Below, piece by piece: positions 1-6,813 of a stretch of DNA of 10,148 nt. Origin of the DNA: CAZAYB01 sp964489215 (GTDB taxonomy: Bacteria > Planctomycetota > Phycisphaerae > Sedimentisphaerales > Anaerohalosphaeraceae); the NCBI GenBank assembly GCA_964489215.1, contig CAZAYB010000115.1, forward strand, positions 1 to 10,148, written 5' to 3'. A model generated the notes under the pieces. That model did not search any database, was not told where the DNA came from, and saw nothing but the letters and a program-made list of their open reading frames with translations. Each line of letters begins with the position of its first letter. Position 1 is the stretch's first letter. The position numbers were made by a program, and so were the translations under genes.

Positions 1-185
1 AAAATGCTTCAGCGTGAGGTGAAAATTTACTTTAAGAAATAAGGGTCTCTCTAAAAATTTATTTTGGCGGAAAGCGAACCTTTTTGTTTTTGATTTGCCT
101 TTCTTGCCAGAGGTCAAAAATTTTCCACTTGCCGCTCAAACGCAATTATTAGAGCTACCTTTTAGAATTAAGCCAGGAGAAAGTT
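1..185. other. Intergenic/leader region upstream of the 1270-aa secreted protein
   Basis: No complete gene is visible here. The first frame is open from the window edge to a TAA at 40-42 (13 codons ending in KIYFKK), which could be the tail of an upstream plus-strand gene but is too short to call. The rest is AT-rich. It contains the block AACCTTTTTGTTTTT (77-91), GCCTTTCTTGCCAGA (97-111) and ACGCAA (140-145), all of which recur in the same order near 9686-9777. I found no convincing -35/-10 pair; TAGAAT at 163-168 lies too close to the ribosome binding site and lacks a -35 at a proper distance. Confidence 0.6.
77..111 (+). promoter_or_regulatory. Leader block shared with 9686-9746 (copy 1)
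   Basis: AACCTTTTTGTTTTT (77-91) then, after five bases, GCCTTTCTTGCCAGA (97-111), and 28 bases later ACGCAA (140-145). The first 15-mer is exact in both copies; the second differs by one C missing in copy 2. It lies 75-109 bases before the start codon of the 1270-aa protein. Function unknown; a regulator or alternative sigma-factor site is possible. Confidence 0.45.
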
Positions 186-3100
186 ATGTACAAGATTATT
201 GTCGTTTTTCTGCTCTCAGTTTGCATTGGTGTTTCGTTTTCTCAAAATGCTTACCATCTTGAGGCTCGGAAGGAATCTGTGATTACATGGAAAGGGCATG
301 AGCCTGATCTTCCGGTGAGTCTTTATAATCTTCCAGAATCAGGCAAAACCGCGATAAAGTGGTACAAGGAACTTGACGCAGGTCTTTACAGGTTAAGTTT
401 TCTTTCGGATATCGGGAAAAAAAGACGTGACGTTCTGTTTCTTGTAGACGGTAAAGCTCTTGCTTATCACAGCGCATATTTTACCAGTGAGCAGAAAGAA
501 AAGGCACCGGTCTATAATTTCGACTTTGTTATAGAGGATAGCGGGACCCATGTGATAGAACTTCGAAGAAGGCCTGGCATCCATATTCCTCAGGGTGATG
601 AGCTGGTAATTAAACTGCTAACAGTGGAACGATTAGCAAACAGAAGCTTTGATTATCACTGGAATGGGGATCTACCGGGGAGGTCTTACTGCCATCTTTG
701 GGGCTGGGAAGGTAACAGTAATTATCAGCGAAGGAACGACAGGAAAATCACAAGGAATTACTGGGATAAACGTCTGGTGGAGGAGCCAGCTAAATGGGGT
801 TCTAATTACATCCAACTGTATCCTTACGCACACAATAATTATCTTCAGGGGGGTAATTTCAGGGACGCAATAGAATATGCTCATGAATGGGGGTATCTGC
901 TTGACCAGCATGCAAGCTGGGGAGCTGGAGCAACTTTTGAAGACAAGATCGGATACTCATCAAGGTTTTTCGGGCCATGGCTTGACCGCACTGAATATCC
1001 ATGGCAAAGATTAATGGACGGATGGGAGTCTGAAGACGGCGGCACAAGAGAAGAAATGCCCCTTTACGGCAGGGAACATGTAATACGCTCAACAGAAGAG
1101 ACGTGGAAGTATCATCCGGGGTCTTTTATAGCTGAGTGCTGGGTTTGTGCGGGGACAGTTGCAGAACACTATGAAAATACACTTCATGAAAACTTTCACG
1201 GTCCTAATTACACAAAGGTTACAATGTGTGCCAGCTCGGCCTTTAGCAACGGTTATGATGATTTACTTATGCTTTCTGTTTTTCCGGGTCAGCTTGCATT
1301 CGTTAATTCGTATAATATGGTATTTCGGGTTTGTCAGGGAGATTCGAGGCTTTATGGTCCAAGGAATATTTTTGCGGGAAATACAACCATGGACTGGATA
1401 ACCAAACAGATGTGGGACTATTTCCGTCCACATGCGCTTGCTCTGCAAGAGGGTGAAATACCGGTTCAGACAGGAATGACGTGGCTTGGTGAGCCAGATT
1501 TTACATTGCCTGAAGAGATGAGATGGGGTCTTTATGCGGCCTGCCTTGATCCTTGCAGAGGAGCAGTTTGTTATCCGCTTTTGTCAACGGGCAGGGATGG
1601 TCTTCTGTTCTGGACGTGGCCAAGACATCACTGGTTTATTGTAGGTCCCAGCAGCGGGGAGGCAGCAGCAGAGCAGTATGACTGGAGAAATAACTTTTTT
1701 ATTCACAGGGAATTCAAGCCAGTAACAACGATGAGGATGCATAACGCAATTATTTCAGCGGATATGTCTTCTTATACAACCGGAGCTTCATTTGCGTGGG
1801 ACTGTCGTAATCTTGGTGAGTTTGACAGCAATTCGGATAAGGTAAATTTGATATCTGGTTTTAAGACAAAAACGAAGACATCAGCCAATTCGATTACGAC
1901 TGATTATGTTTTTGATAAAAGCAATGCCTTAAAAATTAGACAAGGTGTCAATCTTAAACCCGGCAGCTATGATATGCGTGTCGAATGCGATTCTTCATTG
2001 CCTGGCAGAATGGAGCTTTTTTTATCTGGTCAGTTTATCGGCAGTTTAACTTACGGATCAAAGGCCGTAAATGGTGTTTTTGGCTGCTATGTACAGGACG
2101 ACAAAGAACAACGACTTGAAATAAGAAGGGCCTACGGCGAAGCTATTCCACAATTTAAGGTCAGTTTTGAGCCGACTTTTTTGAGTTCAGATGTTCTGTA
2201 TAAGCTTGGGGCAGAGGATGACAGCTCGGAAGAATTCGTTTCTGAACTGTCCAGGGATAATGACGGCCAGTCGGCGAAACGGATTGTTGTTGATTTGGCA
2301 AAAGAGGACTCTTACAGTTTAATGACGGCAGGTGTGAGCGGTTCGCGCAATTCATTGCCTCAGGTAATAGACCTTTATTTTGACGGTGAAAGAGGAAATT
2401 ATATGTTAGCTGCTCGTGCGAAGTCTAACCGAGACTGCCAGCGAGTGGATATAACCTTTAACAGTCATCGGTTTGCTCACGAGAATTATGAAAACATGAA
2501 GTTTAAAATACCCAATAGGACGCGCGACTGGAAGAATGAGGTCGGGATATATGCCCGAGCGGGAGTTTTTATGCTGGATAAAGAATGGCAAAGCTGTCAG
2601 CTGGGCTTTTCAGCTCCGCATAGAAGCGGAAGAAGAAGATTCAAACTCAGTCTTGCGGTTCAGTCTGACGGGGGTGAGGTTGAGTTCGATTATATCAAAC
2701 TGATTAAGCTTCCCGTAGAAAACAAGATATTAACTGAAGGAGGACACGAAAGTACCTTGGAACAGTGTTATACCCTTTTTAACGGCAGAACTGAAATTCC
2801 ACAGACGATGAGATGGAGAATGATTGCGGATGAACCGACGGCGTTTTTTGAGAAAAAAGCTGATTACAAAACAGAAGCACCTCTCGTAACTGAAATATGC
2901 TTTGAAGGTTATGAAAATATAAATATTGATTCGTCTACGGAGGTTAAAAAATCAGAGGGCGAATCTAAAGCTAACTGGATCGAGTTTAGTGACTGCCAGC
3001 AAATTAAGCCTGGTTTGAAGGTTGTATTTTTTGAGCCAACAAAAATAGATAGAGTTATAAGAGAGAAAAACACAATTTATCTGCATCATAAATCTTCTGC

Positions 3101-3998
3101 GGCTCTTAAAGGATGCGTGACTCTTAGAAAAGGTAAAACTGATGATCTAATCGAATACCTAAGTGAAGGTACCCGTAAAGTCCGTTTTGAAGATAAGAAG
3201 TCAATAACGATAGATAATCAGGATGGAATTGAGAAGGTGAATCTTGTTAATGTTCTTGATCGGCGGAAAGGTCCTTACTTTGTGAAAGAATCGGGCTGGT
3301 GGTCAGTACGAGGCGCCCAGCCTTTATGCAGTAACAGAGCAAAATGGTTGAGTTACCTGGATGATTATGACAAATGGATATTAGATCCTAAGCCGGAGAC
3401 AATGCCCTCTTTGCCGCACGAAAGTGACCTTGTGCGGGTTTTCACAGGGCCTTATGAGCAATCGCAGATACAGAAGTGGGGTTATATAAACAATGTTGTC
3501 CGTCCAGGGTGGGGAAGTCAGAAACAAATGCTTGTTAAAGATGTTCAGGGTAACGGGTGCACGGTAAAAGTTCTTTCAGTGAGTGCTTATATATTTGCTC
3601 CGCGTGTTGAATTTGCAAACAAGTTTACAAGAGCAGAGCTTAACGGTAAATTATGGGCTTATCATGACGGGCAGAATTTATTCCTTCCGCAAAGACCGGG
3701 GACATACGTTGTCAAAACGTACAATAACGGTCAATCAGTTCCCACTGTCACTTCAACGTCTGCCTGTGTCGATTCGGCAATTTATGAGAACTATGAACTT
3801 AAAGTTAAAATTTCGAAACCCGATTATGTTTTCAAGCTGCCGGAAAGCATGACTTACAATGTTGGGCTTTCATATGACAGTACAATGTTCAGTGTAAAAG
3901 ACGTTGAGGGCGGGAAACTAATCAAAGAAGGACCTTACGGAGGCATAATTGACACCTTTGAGGATTCGATCTCAATTCATTTTGCCCGTAATAAATAA
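186..3998 (+). CDS. Large secreted multi-domain protein, possible novel glycoside hydrolase
   Basis: This encodes 1270 residues. The start is supported by AGGAGA at 175-180, five bases before the ATG, and by a signal peptide at residues 1-20 (hydrophobic IIVVFLLSVCIGVSFS, then Q-N-A), so it is probably exported. Residues about 24-150 look like a beta-sandwich (GLYRLSFLSD, HVIELRR). Residues about 155-530 are rich in Trp, Tyr and His (YCHLWGWEG, YIQLYPYAHNNY, LLDQHASWG, FIAECWVCAG, GLLFWTWPRHHWFIV) and alternate strand-like and helix-like stretches, as in a TIM-barrel hydrolase; E317 in FIAECW and D240 in LLDQH are only candidate catalytic residues. Residues about 550-665 and 695-845 resemble carbohydrate-binding beta-sandwiches; the second ends VEFDYIKLIKLP, like CBM6-type modules. 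The remainder to 1270 is beta-rich with no dockerin or anchor. I do not recognise a named family; the hydrolase role is inference from architecture and export. It stands alone on the plus strand and converges with the URO-D gene. Confidence 0.9.
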   Translation: MYKIIVVFLLSVCIGVSFSQNAYHLEARKESVITWKGHEPDLPVSLYNLPESGKTAIKWYKELDAGLYRLSFLSDIGKKRRDVLFLVDGKALAYHSAYFTSEQKEKAPVYNFDFVIEDSGTHVIELRRRPGIHIPQGDELVIKLLTVERLANRSFDYHWNGDLPGRSYCHLWGWEGNSNYQRRNDRKITRNYWDKRLVEEPAKWGSNYIQLYPYAHNNYLQGGNFRDAIEYAHEWGYLLDQHASWGAGATFEDKIGYSSRFFGPWLDRTEYPWQRLMDGWESEDGGTREEMPLYGREHVIRSTEETWKYHPGSFIAECWVCAGTVAEHYENTLHENFHGPNYTKVTMCASSAFSNGYDDLLMLSVFPGQLAFVNSYNMVFRVCQGDSRLYGPRNIFAGNTTMDWITKQMWDYFRPHALALQEGEIPVQTGMTWLGEPDFTLPEEMRWGLYAACLDPCRGAVCYPLLSTGRDGLLFWTWPRHHWFIVGPSSGEAAAEQYDWRNNFFIHREFKPVTTMRMHNAIISADMSSYTTGASFAWDCRNLGEFDSNSDKVNLISGFKTKTKTSANSITTDYVFDKSNALKIRQGVNLKPGSYDMRVECDSSLPGRMELFLSGQFIGSLTYGSKAVNGVFGCYVQDDKEQRLEIRRAYGEAIPQFKVSFEPTFLSSDVLYKLGAEDDSSEEFVSELSRDNDGQSAKRIVVDLAKEDSYSLMTAGVSGSRNSLPQVIDLYFDGERGNYMLAARAKSNRDCQRVDITFNSHRFAHENYENMKFKIPNRTRDWKNEVGIYARAGVFMLDKEWQSCQLGFSAPHRSGRRRFKLSLAVQSDGGEVEFDYIKLIKLPVENKILTEGGHESTLEQCYTLFNGRTEIPQTMRWRMIADEPTAFFEKKADYKTEAPLVTEICFEGYENINIDSSTEVKKSEGESKANWIEFSDCQQIKPGLKVVFFEPTKIDRVIREKNTIYLHHKSSAALKGCVTLRKGKTDDLIEYLSEGTRKVRFEDKKSITIDNQDGIEKVNLVNVLDRRKGPYFVKESGWWSVRGAQPLCSNRAKWLSYLDDYDKWILDPKPETMPSLPHESDLVRVFTGPYEQSQIQKWGYINNVVRPGWGSQKQMLVKDVQGNGCTVKVLSVSAYIFAPRVEFANKFTRAELNGKLWAYHDGQNLFLPQRPGTYVVKTYNNGQSVPTVTSTSACVDSAIYENYELKVKISKPDYVFKLPESMTYNVGLSYDSTMFSVKDVEGGKLIKEGPYGGIIDTFEDSISIHFARNK

Positions 3999-4020
3999 TG
4001 CACAGAGCACGGCGGAGTCA

Positions 4021-4038
4021 GCGATTGAATCTAATCGC
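4021..4038. terminator. Small inverted repeat between convergent genes
   Basis: GCGATT (4021-4026) and AATCGC (4033-4038) form a perfect 6-bp stem around a 6-nt loop. It lies in the 32-base gap between the convergent 1270-aa and URO-D genes and overlaps the stop codon of the latter. There is no T tract on either side, so it is at best a weak bidirectional terminator and could be chance. Confidence 0.2.
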
Positions 4039-5083
4039 CCCGGAATTGCCTGATGGCTTTGTTCATTGCCAGGTATCCTTTTACCGGCACATAGTCAGGT
4101 ATTGAATTACCTGAGCCATAGGCAACTCCTCGGCATTGAGCGGTCTTTTCCAGAATATCCAGGGTGTAATCGCGAATCTGGGTTTCGGTTTTCTGGCAAA
4201 GAACGTCCATATCTATGCCGCCAAAGTTTCCGATTTTTTGGCCGAATTTTTCAGTCCACTCAGAAAAAGGGGCTATTGCATCTTCATTAGAATGTTTAGC
4301 ATCAATTTTCGCTTCATTTATAATATCTTCCATGACATTAAAGATGCAACCGCAGCTATGAAGCAAAAACGGTTTTTGGTATGAATGGACTATCGCAATT
4401 ATCTTTTTATACTGAGGAATTATTAATTTTTTAATGTCATGTTCACTAAGCAAAGTGGAACTTTTATATCCCAGGTCGTCTCCAAATCTGCAAACAGCAA
4501 ATATGTCAGCGTATTTTTCCAAAAACCTTTTCCATATCCTGCAGATAACGCCGCCTATGGTTTCAAACAGCAAATTATACAACTGCGGGTCATCGAAAGA
4601 AATTAAACAAAGGCTCTGATATCCAACCAGCTCCTGGACACATTCGAAAACTCCATTTCCAACCCCTCCAACAGCTTTCATTCCTTCAGGCATCTGTTCA
4701 CGGAGTATTTCAAAATATTTATCAGCATAATCAAAATATAAATCCTCAAGTTTTTCCCAGGGATAATTATCAAAATCCTTACGGTTTTGAATCTCCCCGG
4801 GTTTGTGCCCACCCAGAGAACCGCTGCCGGGCATGGTTTTGCCGATACAAACTTCAAAAGAGACAGTGTCGTATCCCATCTCGAGAAAGAAGCTGCAAAA
4901 ACGTCTGAAGTATTGCGATAATTCTTCCTTACGATCTGAATTTATTAAAACTTCGAGGTTTTTTCCTAAATATTTACTGATGAAAGGTTCATCAATATTA
5001 TGATCGTAAAGCGGGATTCGGTTGGGTTTTATGTTTTTAGCAGCTTGAATCAGATTATTGTAGTCCGGTGTAAAATTACTCAT
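4031..5083 (-). CDS. Uroporphyrinogen decarboxylase (URO-D) family protein, MtaA/MtbA-like
   Basis: 350 residues, the usual length for the URO-D superfamily, with no signal peptide, so cytoplasmic. The fold signature is PFLLHSCGCI at 238-247: H242 and C244 match the HxC zinc ligands of the corrinoid:coenzyme M methyltransferases MtaA and MtbA. Further marks are NFGGIDMDVL (286-295) and GSGNSIPDYVPVKGYLAM (323-340). In MtaA/MtbA the last region carries GCG, whose Cys is the third zinc ligand; here it is GSG, so that Cys is absent by motif alignment, although C317 lies seven residues upstream. The family includes haem-pathway HemE, but this protein lacks its typical N-terminal motifs and sits beside secreted polysaccharide-related genes, so a methyltransferase-like role is more likely. 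Substrate unknown. The start follows ACAGGTAA; an in-frame ATG twelve bases upstream is cut off by a TAA. It has its own promoter at 5142-5168. Confidence 0.88.
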   Translation of the reverse strand: MSNFTPDYNNLIQAAKNIKPNRIPLYDHNIDEPFISKYLGKNLEVLINSDRKEELSQYFRRFCSFFLEMGYDTVSFEVCIGKTMPGSGSLGGHKPGEIQNRKDFDNYPWEKLEDLYFDYADKYFEILREQMPEGMKAVGGVGNGVFECVQELVGYQSLCLISFDDPQLYNLLFETIGGVICRIWKRFLEKYADIFAVCRFGDDLGYKSSTLLSEHDIKKLIIPQYKKIIAIVHSYQKPFLLHSCGCIFNVMEDIINEAKIDAKHSNEDAIAPFSEWTEKFGQKIGNFGGIDMDVLCQKTETQIRDYTLDILEKTAQCRGVAYGSGNSIPDYVPVKGYLAMNKAIRQFRGD

Positions 5084-5141
5084 TTACCTGTCCATTGGGC
5101 CTAAAAAGCTTGTTTTTTTATCCTAAATGAAACGCAGATAC

Positions 5142-5168
5142 ATTATCACCTTTGGTATTATTTGTCAA
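5142..5168 (-). promoter_or_regulatory. Sigma-70-type promoter for the URO-D family gene
   Basis: Read on the minus strand, a perfect -35 box TTGACA (5163-5168) is followed after 15 bases by GATAAT (5142-5147), five of six matches to the -10 consensus. The spacer is two bases shorter than optimal. Transcription would start near 5135 and give a leader of about 50 bases before the ATG at 5083. It implies that the URO-D gene can be expressed apart from the three genes upstream of it. Confidence 0.55.
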
Positions 5169-5194
5169 GGAGTAATGCAGCTGGTATTATGGAT

Positions 5195-5217
5195 AAAAAA
5201 CCAAGGAAAGGTTCTTT
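5195..5217 (-). terminator. Possible intrinsic terminator after the pseudopilin-like gene
   Basis: On the minus strand, AAAGAACC and GGTTTTTT can pair as eight base pairs (one G-U) around a 7-nt loop (TTTCCTT), and the 3' arm itself is a T run. It lies 55-77 bases past the stop codon at 5272 and just upstream of the URO-D promoter, the expected place to separate two transcripts. The stem is AT-rich and therefore weak. Confidence 0.3.
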
Positions 5218-5271
5218 ATTGAGGAGGCCTTAAAACTCTTAGTTCAGAAGCTGCGAATATAGAATGACAAC

Positions 5272-6111
5272 CTATTTAAGCGGATACTCTTTGAAGCCAT
5301 CCATCCAGTCCGGCCATAAGGGCAAATAGTCGATTTCATAATTTCTGTGCCATTTCAGTACCCATAGTTCCTTGAGTCCAACTTTTCTGCAGGAAGTATC
5401 GGCGAAAGTTGAGTTGATGAATCCGTTGTGGCGATTAACACAAAAACATGCCATTCCGGTATTTGAATCATTTGAAGAAGGGTGCTGTCCATTGAAATCA
5501 GGTGGAGACTGCTCGGGGAAAGGATAGCCGTTCCATATTAATGAGTCCATTAATAACGGCACCTCATTTGCGAAAGGTATATTTTCAAGCTTTCTCCAGT
5601 AATTTTCCTGAGGAAATCTTCCAGCTACCATTCCGTCACTGTTTGTAACATAATCGGCAGGGTTGTAGGTCCAGCCGTTAATACCATAGCTTCCGGTGTA
5701 ACCTTCTTTTAGTCCTATTGTAGGATTTTTCGGGGTTTTCCATATTCTGTACGGCCCGGTTTTTCCGGGTCCTGTTGTTGGGCAGTAGAAGAATTTTTCG
5801 TCCGCACCATCATAATAAGGTTCAAGAGCATAAATCCATCGGTCGTTTTCAACTTTTTGTATAAGGTCCCCCGATACTCCACCTGGAAAACCTGACATCA
5901 TTTTACCATCATTTTCGGCGCAATAGAGATGGAAGTTGGTACCCCATGACCTTAGGGTTGCCTGGTCAACGATGTTCATTGCCATTGCCTTAACCTTTGT
6001 AAGGGCAGGCATTAAGATAGAAAGCAATAAAGCAATAATTGAAATTACGACTAACAACTCAATTAATGTAAAAGCCTTGTTTTTAAATGTTCGTCGAACT
6101 TTTTGTTCCAT
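5272..6111 (-). CDS. Pseudopilin-like protein with prepilin-type N-terminal cleavage/methylation domain
   Basis: 279 residues. The N-terminus has the type IV prepilin/type II secretion pseudopilin pattern: a basic leader (KVRRTFKNKA), then FTLIE with F14 as the expected mature first residue and E18 as the conserved Glu+5, then a hydrophobic helix to about residue 37. Cleavage would follow Ala13 rather than the usual Gly. The C-terminal domain (about 60-270) ends in RHNGFINSTFADT: H228 and D238 are ten apart, as in the H-x9-DG domain of planctomycete and lentisphaerote pseudopilin-like proteins, but the Gly is Thr here. Such proteins are numerous in these phyla and mostly of unknown function; they may form surface or secretion structures processed by a prepilin peptidase, none of which is in this window. 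AAGGA lies about ten bases before the ATG. Probably the last gene of the operon with the zinc-ribbon and LamG genes. Confidence 0.92.
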   Translation of the reverse strand: MEQKVRRTFKNKAFTLIELLVVISIIALLLSILMPALTKVKAMAMNIVDQATLRSWGTNFHLYCAENDGKMMSGFPGGVSGDLIQKVENDRWIYALEPYYDGADEKFFYCPTTGPGKTGPYRIWKTPKNPTIGLKEGYTGSYGINGWTYNPADYVTNSDGMVAGRFPQENYWRKLENIPFANEVPLLMDSLIWNGYPFPEQSPPDFNGQHPSSNDSNTGMACFCVNRHNGFINSTFADTSCRKVGLKELWVLKWHRNYEIDYLPLWPDWMDGFKEYPLK

Positions 6112-6128
6112 TTAAAATATCCTTAAAA

Positions 6129-6158
6129 ATTCTAATGATTTTGAAAAGTTAAATTATC
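6129..6158. repeat. First copy of a 30-nt exact direct repeat flanking the scaffold gap
   Basis: The 30 bases beginning ATTCTAATGATTTTGAAAAG and ending in TTAAATTATC are identical to 6301-6330. Sequence diverges directly afterwards (A at 6159, T at 6331). This copy lies just upstream of the pseudopilin-like gene. Confidence 0.97.
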
Positions 6159-6290
6159 AAAAACTTGATAACCCATTTTTTTACCATTTTGTTTGGCAAA
6201 ATAATTTAAAGCTAGTTCAATTTGATAACTTTTTTTATATTTCTTAGGAACTTCTTCCCATAATTCACGCTTTAAGGCTCGCTCTCCACC
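6132..6290 (-). pseudogene. C-terminal fragment of a glycosyltransferase-like protein, cut by the gap
   Basis: On the minus strand 52 codons are open from the edge of the N run to a TAG at 6132-6134. The peptide begins GGERALKRELWEEVPKKYKK, continues through SYQIELALNYFA, and ends VFDNLTFQNH. The pattern of a 'GERAL.RE..' stretch followed by an 'IE.ALN' helix resembles the C-terminal part of family 2 glycosyltransferases of the dolichol-phosphate-mannose-synthase type; this is recognition from memory and only moderately sure. Its AT-rich, Lys-rich codon use (many AAA and TTA) differs from the other genes here, as in Patescibacteria or other AT-rich genomes. The 30-nt repeat forms its last codons. 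It probably comes from another genome through a mis-joined contig end, not from a broken gene of this organism. Confidence 0.5.
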
Positions 6291-6300
6291 NNNNNNNNNN
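6291..6300. other. Assembly gap (10 N)
   Basis: Ten undetermined bases join two contigs. The right contig begins exactly with the 30-nt sequence also found at 6129-6158, which suggests that the true join overlaps and that no real gap exists. Confidence 0.99.
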
Positions 6301-6330
6301 ATTCTAATGATTTTGAAAAGTTAAATTATC
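6301..6330. repeat. Second copy of the 30-nt exact direct repeat flanking the gap
   Basis: Identical to 6129-6158 and starts at the first base after the N run. It overlaps the stop codon (6326-6328) of the zinc-ribbon gene. A contig that starts exactly at a repeated word is typical of a branch point in an assembly graph. Confidence 0.97.
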
Positions 6331-6733
6331 TATCTCTGTTTTTTCTTTCAAATTCTGTCTGGCTGAAGCTGCATTTGGGACATCTGTCAGCGAAATCCCC
6401 AATCCTTGCCATTCTGAAAAAAACTGTTTGACATTCCGGGCATCTGATTGCTTTATAGCCGGTTTTTTTACCGCATTTTTCGCACTCAATCGGAGAAGGG
6501 TTTAATGCTCCCGGCGGAGTGGTTTCTTCAATTATCTGATAATACTGCTTTTTGCCCATTTCGAAAACGTGCTGACAGGATTTGCTGGAACATTTTATTG
6601 TTACAATTTCTTTGTTTGACAGACTTTCCACGCCTTTGGACTCAGGCATGCTTGCAATGACTATTACTACGGCAAGCAACAGGCACATGACCGCAAGAGA
6701 AGTTAAAACAACTTTTTTTCTTGATTCATCCAT
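6326..6733 (-). CDS. Membrane-anchored multi-zinc-ribbon protein of unknown function
   Basis: 135 residues. A short basic N-terminus (MDESRKK) is followed by one hydrophobic segment, residues 8-28 (VVLTSLAVMCLLLAVVIVIAS), which should anchor it in the inner membrane. The soluble part has four cysteine pairs: C48/C53, C84/C87, C98/C101 and C118/C121. The last three are CxxC knuckles typical of zinc ribbons (ECEKCGKK, RCPECQ, RCPKCSF), enough for about two zinc sites. I do not recognise a specific family and propose no function; it may be a structural or assembly partner of its neighbours. The start has AGGAT about six bases upstream. It lies 80 bases after the LamG gene, and if the suspected mis-join is removed, only about 42 bases before the pseudopilin-like gene, which fits an operon. 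The last codons overlap the 30-nt repeat, so the C-terminus depends on the right contig only and looks intact. Confidence 0.82.
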   Translation of the reverse strand: MDESRKKVVLTSLAVMCLLLAVVIVIASMPESKGVESLSNKEIVTIKCSSKSCQHVFEMGKKQYYQIIEETTPPGALNPSPIECEKCGKKTGYKAIRCPECQTVFFRMARIGDFADRCPKCSFSQTEFERKNRDR

Positions 6734-6763
6734 TTTTAATCCTGTTATAATTCAAACCATAAA

Positions 6764-6793
6764 GGACCTGAGCAGTATTACCCGCTCAGATCC
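6764..6793 (-). terminator. Stem-loop between the LamG and zinc-ribbon genes
   Basis: GGACCTGAGC (6764-6773) and GCTCAGATCC (6784-6793) pair over ten positions with a single mismatch around a 10-nt loop. It begins 21 bases after the stop codon of the LamG gene. The following minus-strand sequence is only TTTATGG, so it lacks a proper U tract; it may be a partial terminator, or a processing or stabilising hairpin that lowers expression of the two downstream genes relative to the LamG protein. Confidence 0.5.
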
Positions 6794-6813
6794 TGAAAAT
6801 ACACTAAATACTG

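Noticed and set aside
1..42. Open frame from the left edge ending in TAA, possible C-terminus of an upstream gene
   Set aside because: Only 13 codons are visible; a chance open frame is as likely.
5174..5221. Tiny plus-strand frame (ATGCAGCTGGTATTATGG...) after AAGGAG
   Set aside because: Fifteen codons, with the Shine-Dalgarno-like sequence only two bases from the ATG, and it overlaps the URO-D promoter region and the proposed terminator.
6129..6330. Insertion sequence or attachment-site duplication explaining the 30-nt direct repeat
   Set aside because: No transposase or integrase, no terminal inverted repeats, and the second copy starts exactly at the assembly gap, which points to an assembly cause.
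6304..6489. 61-codon minus-strand frame ending in the same LTFQNH peptide as the glycosyltransferase fragment
   Set aside because: It is an alternative frame of the zinc-ribbon gene; the shared ending comes only from the 30-nt repeat.
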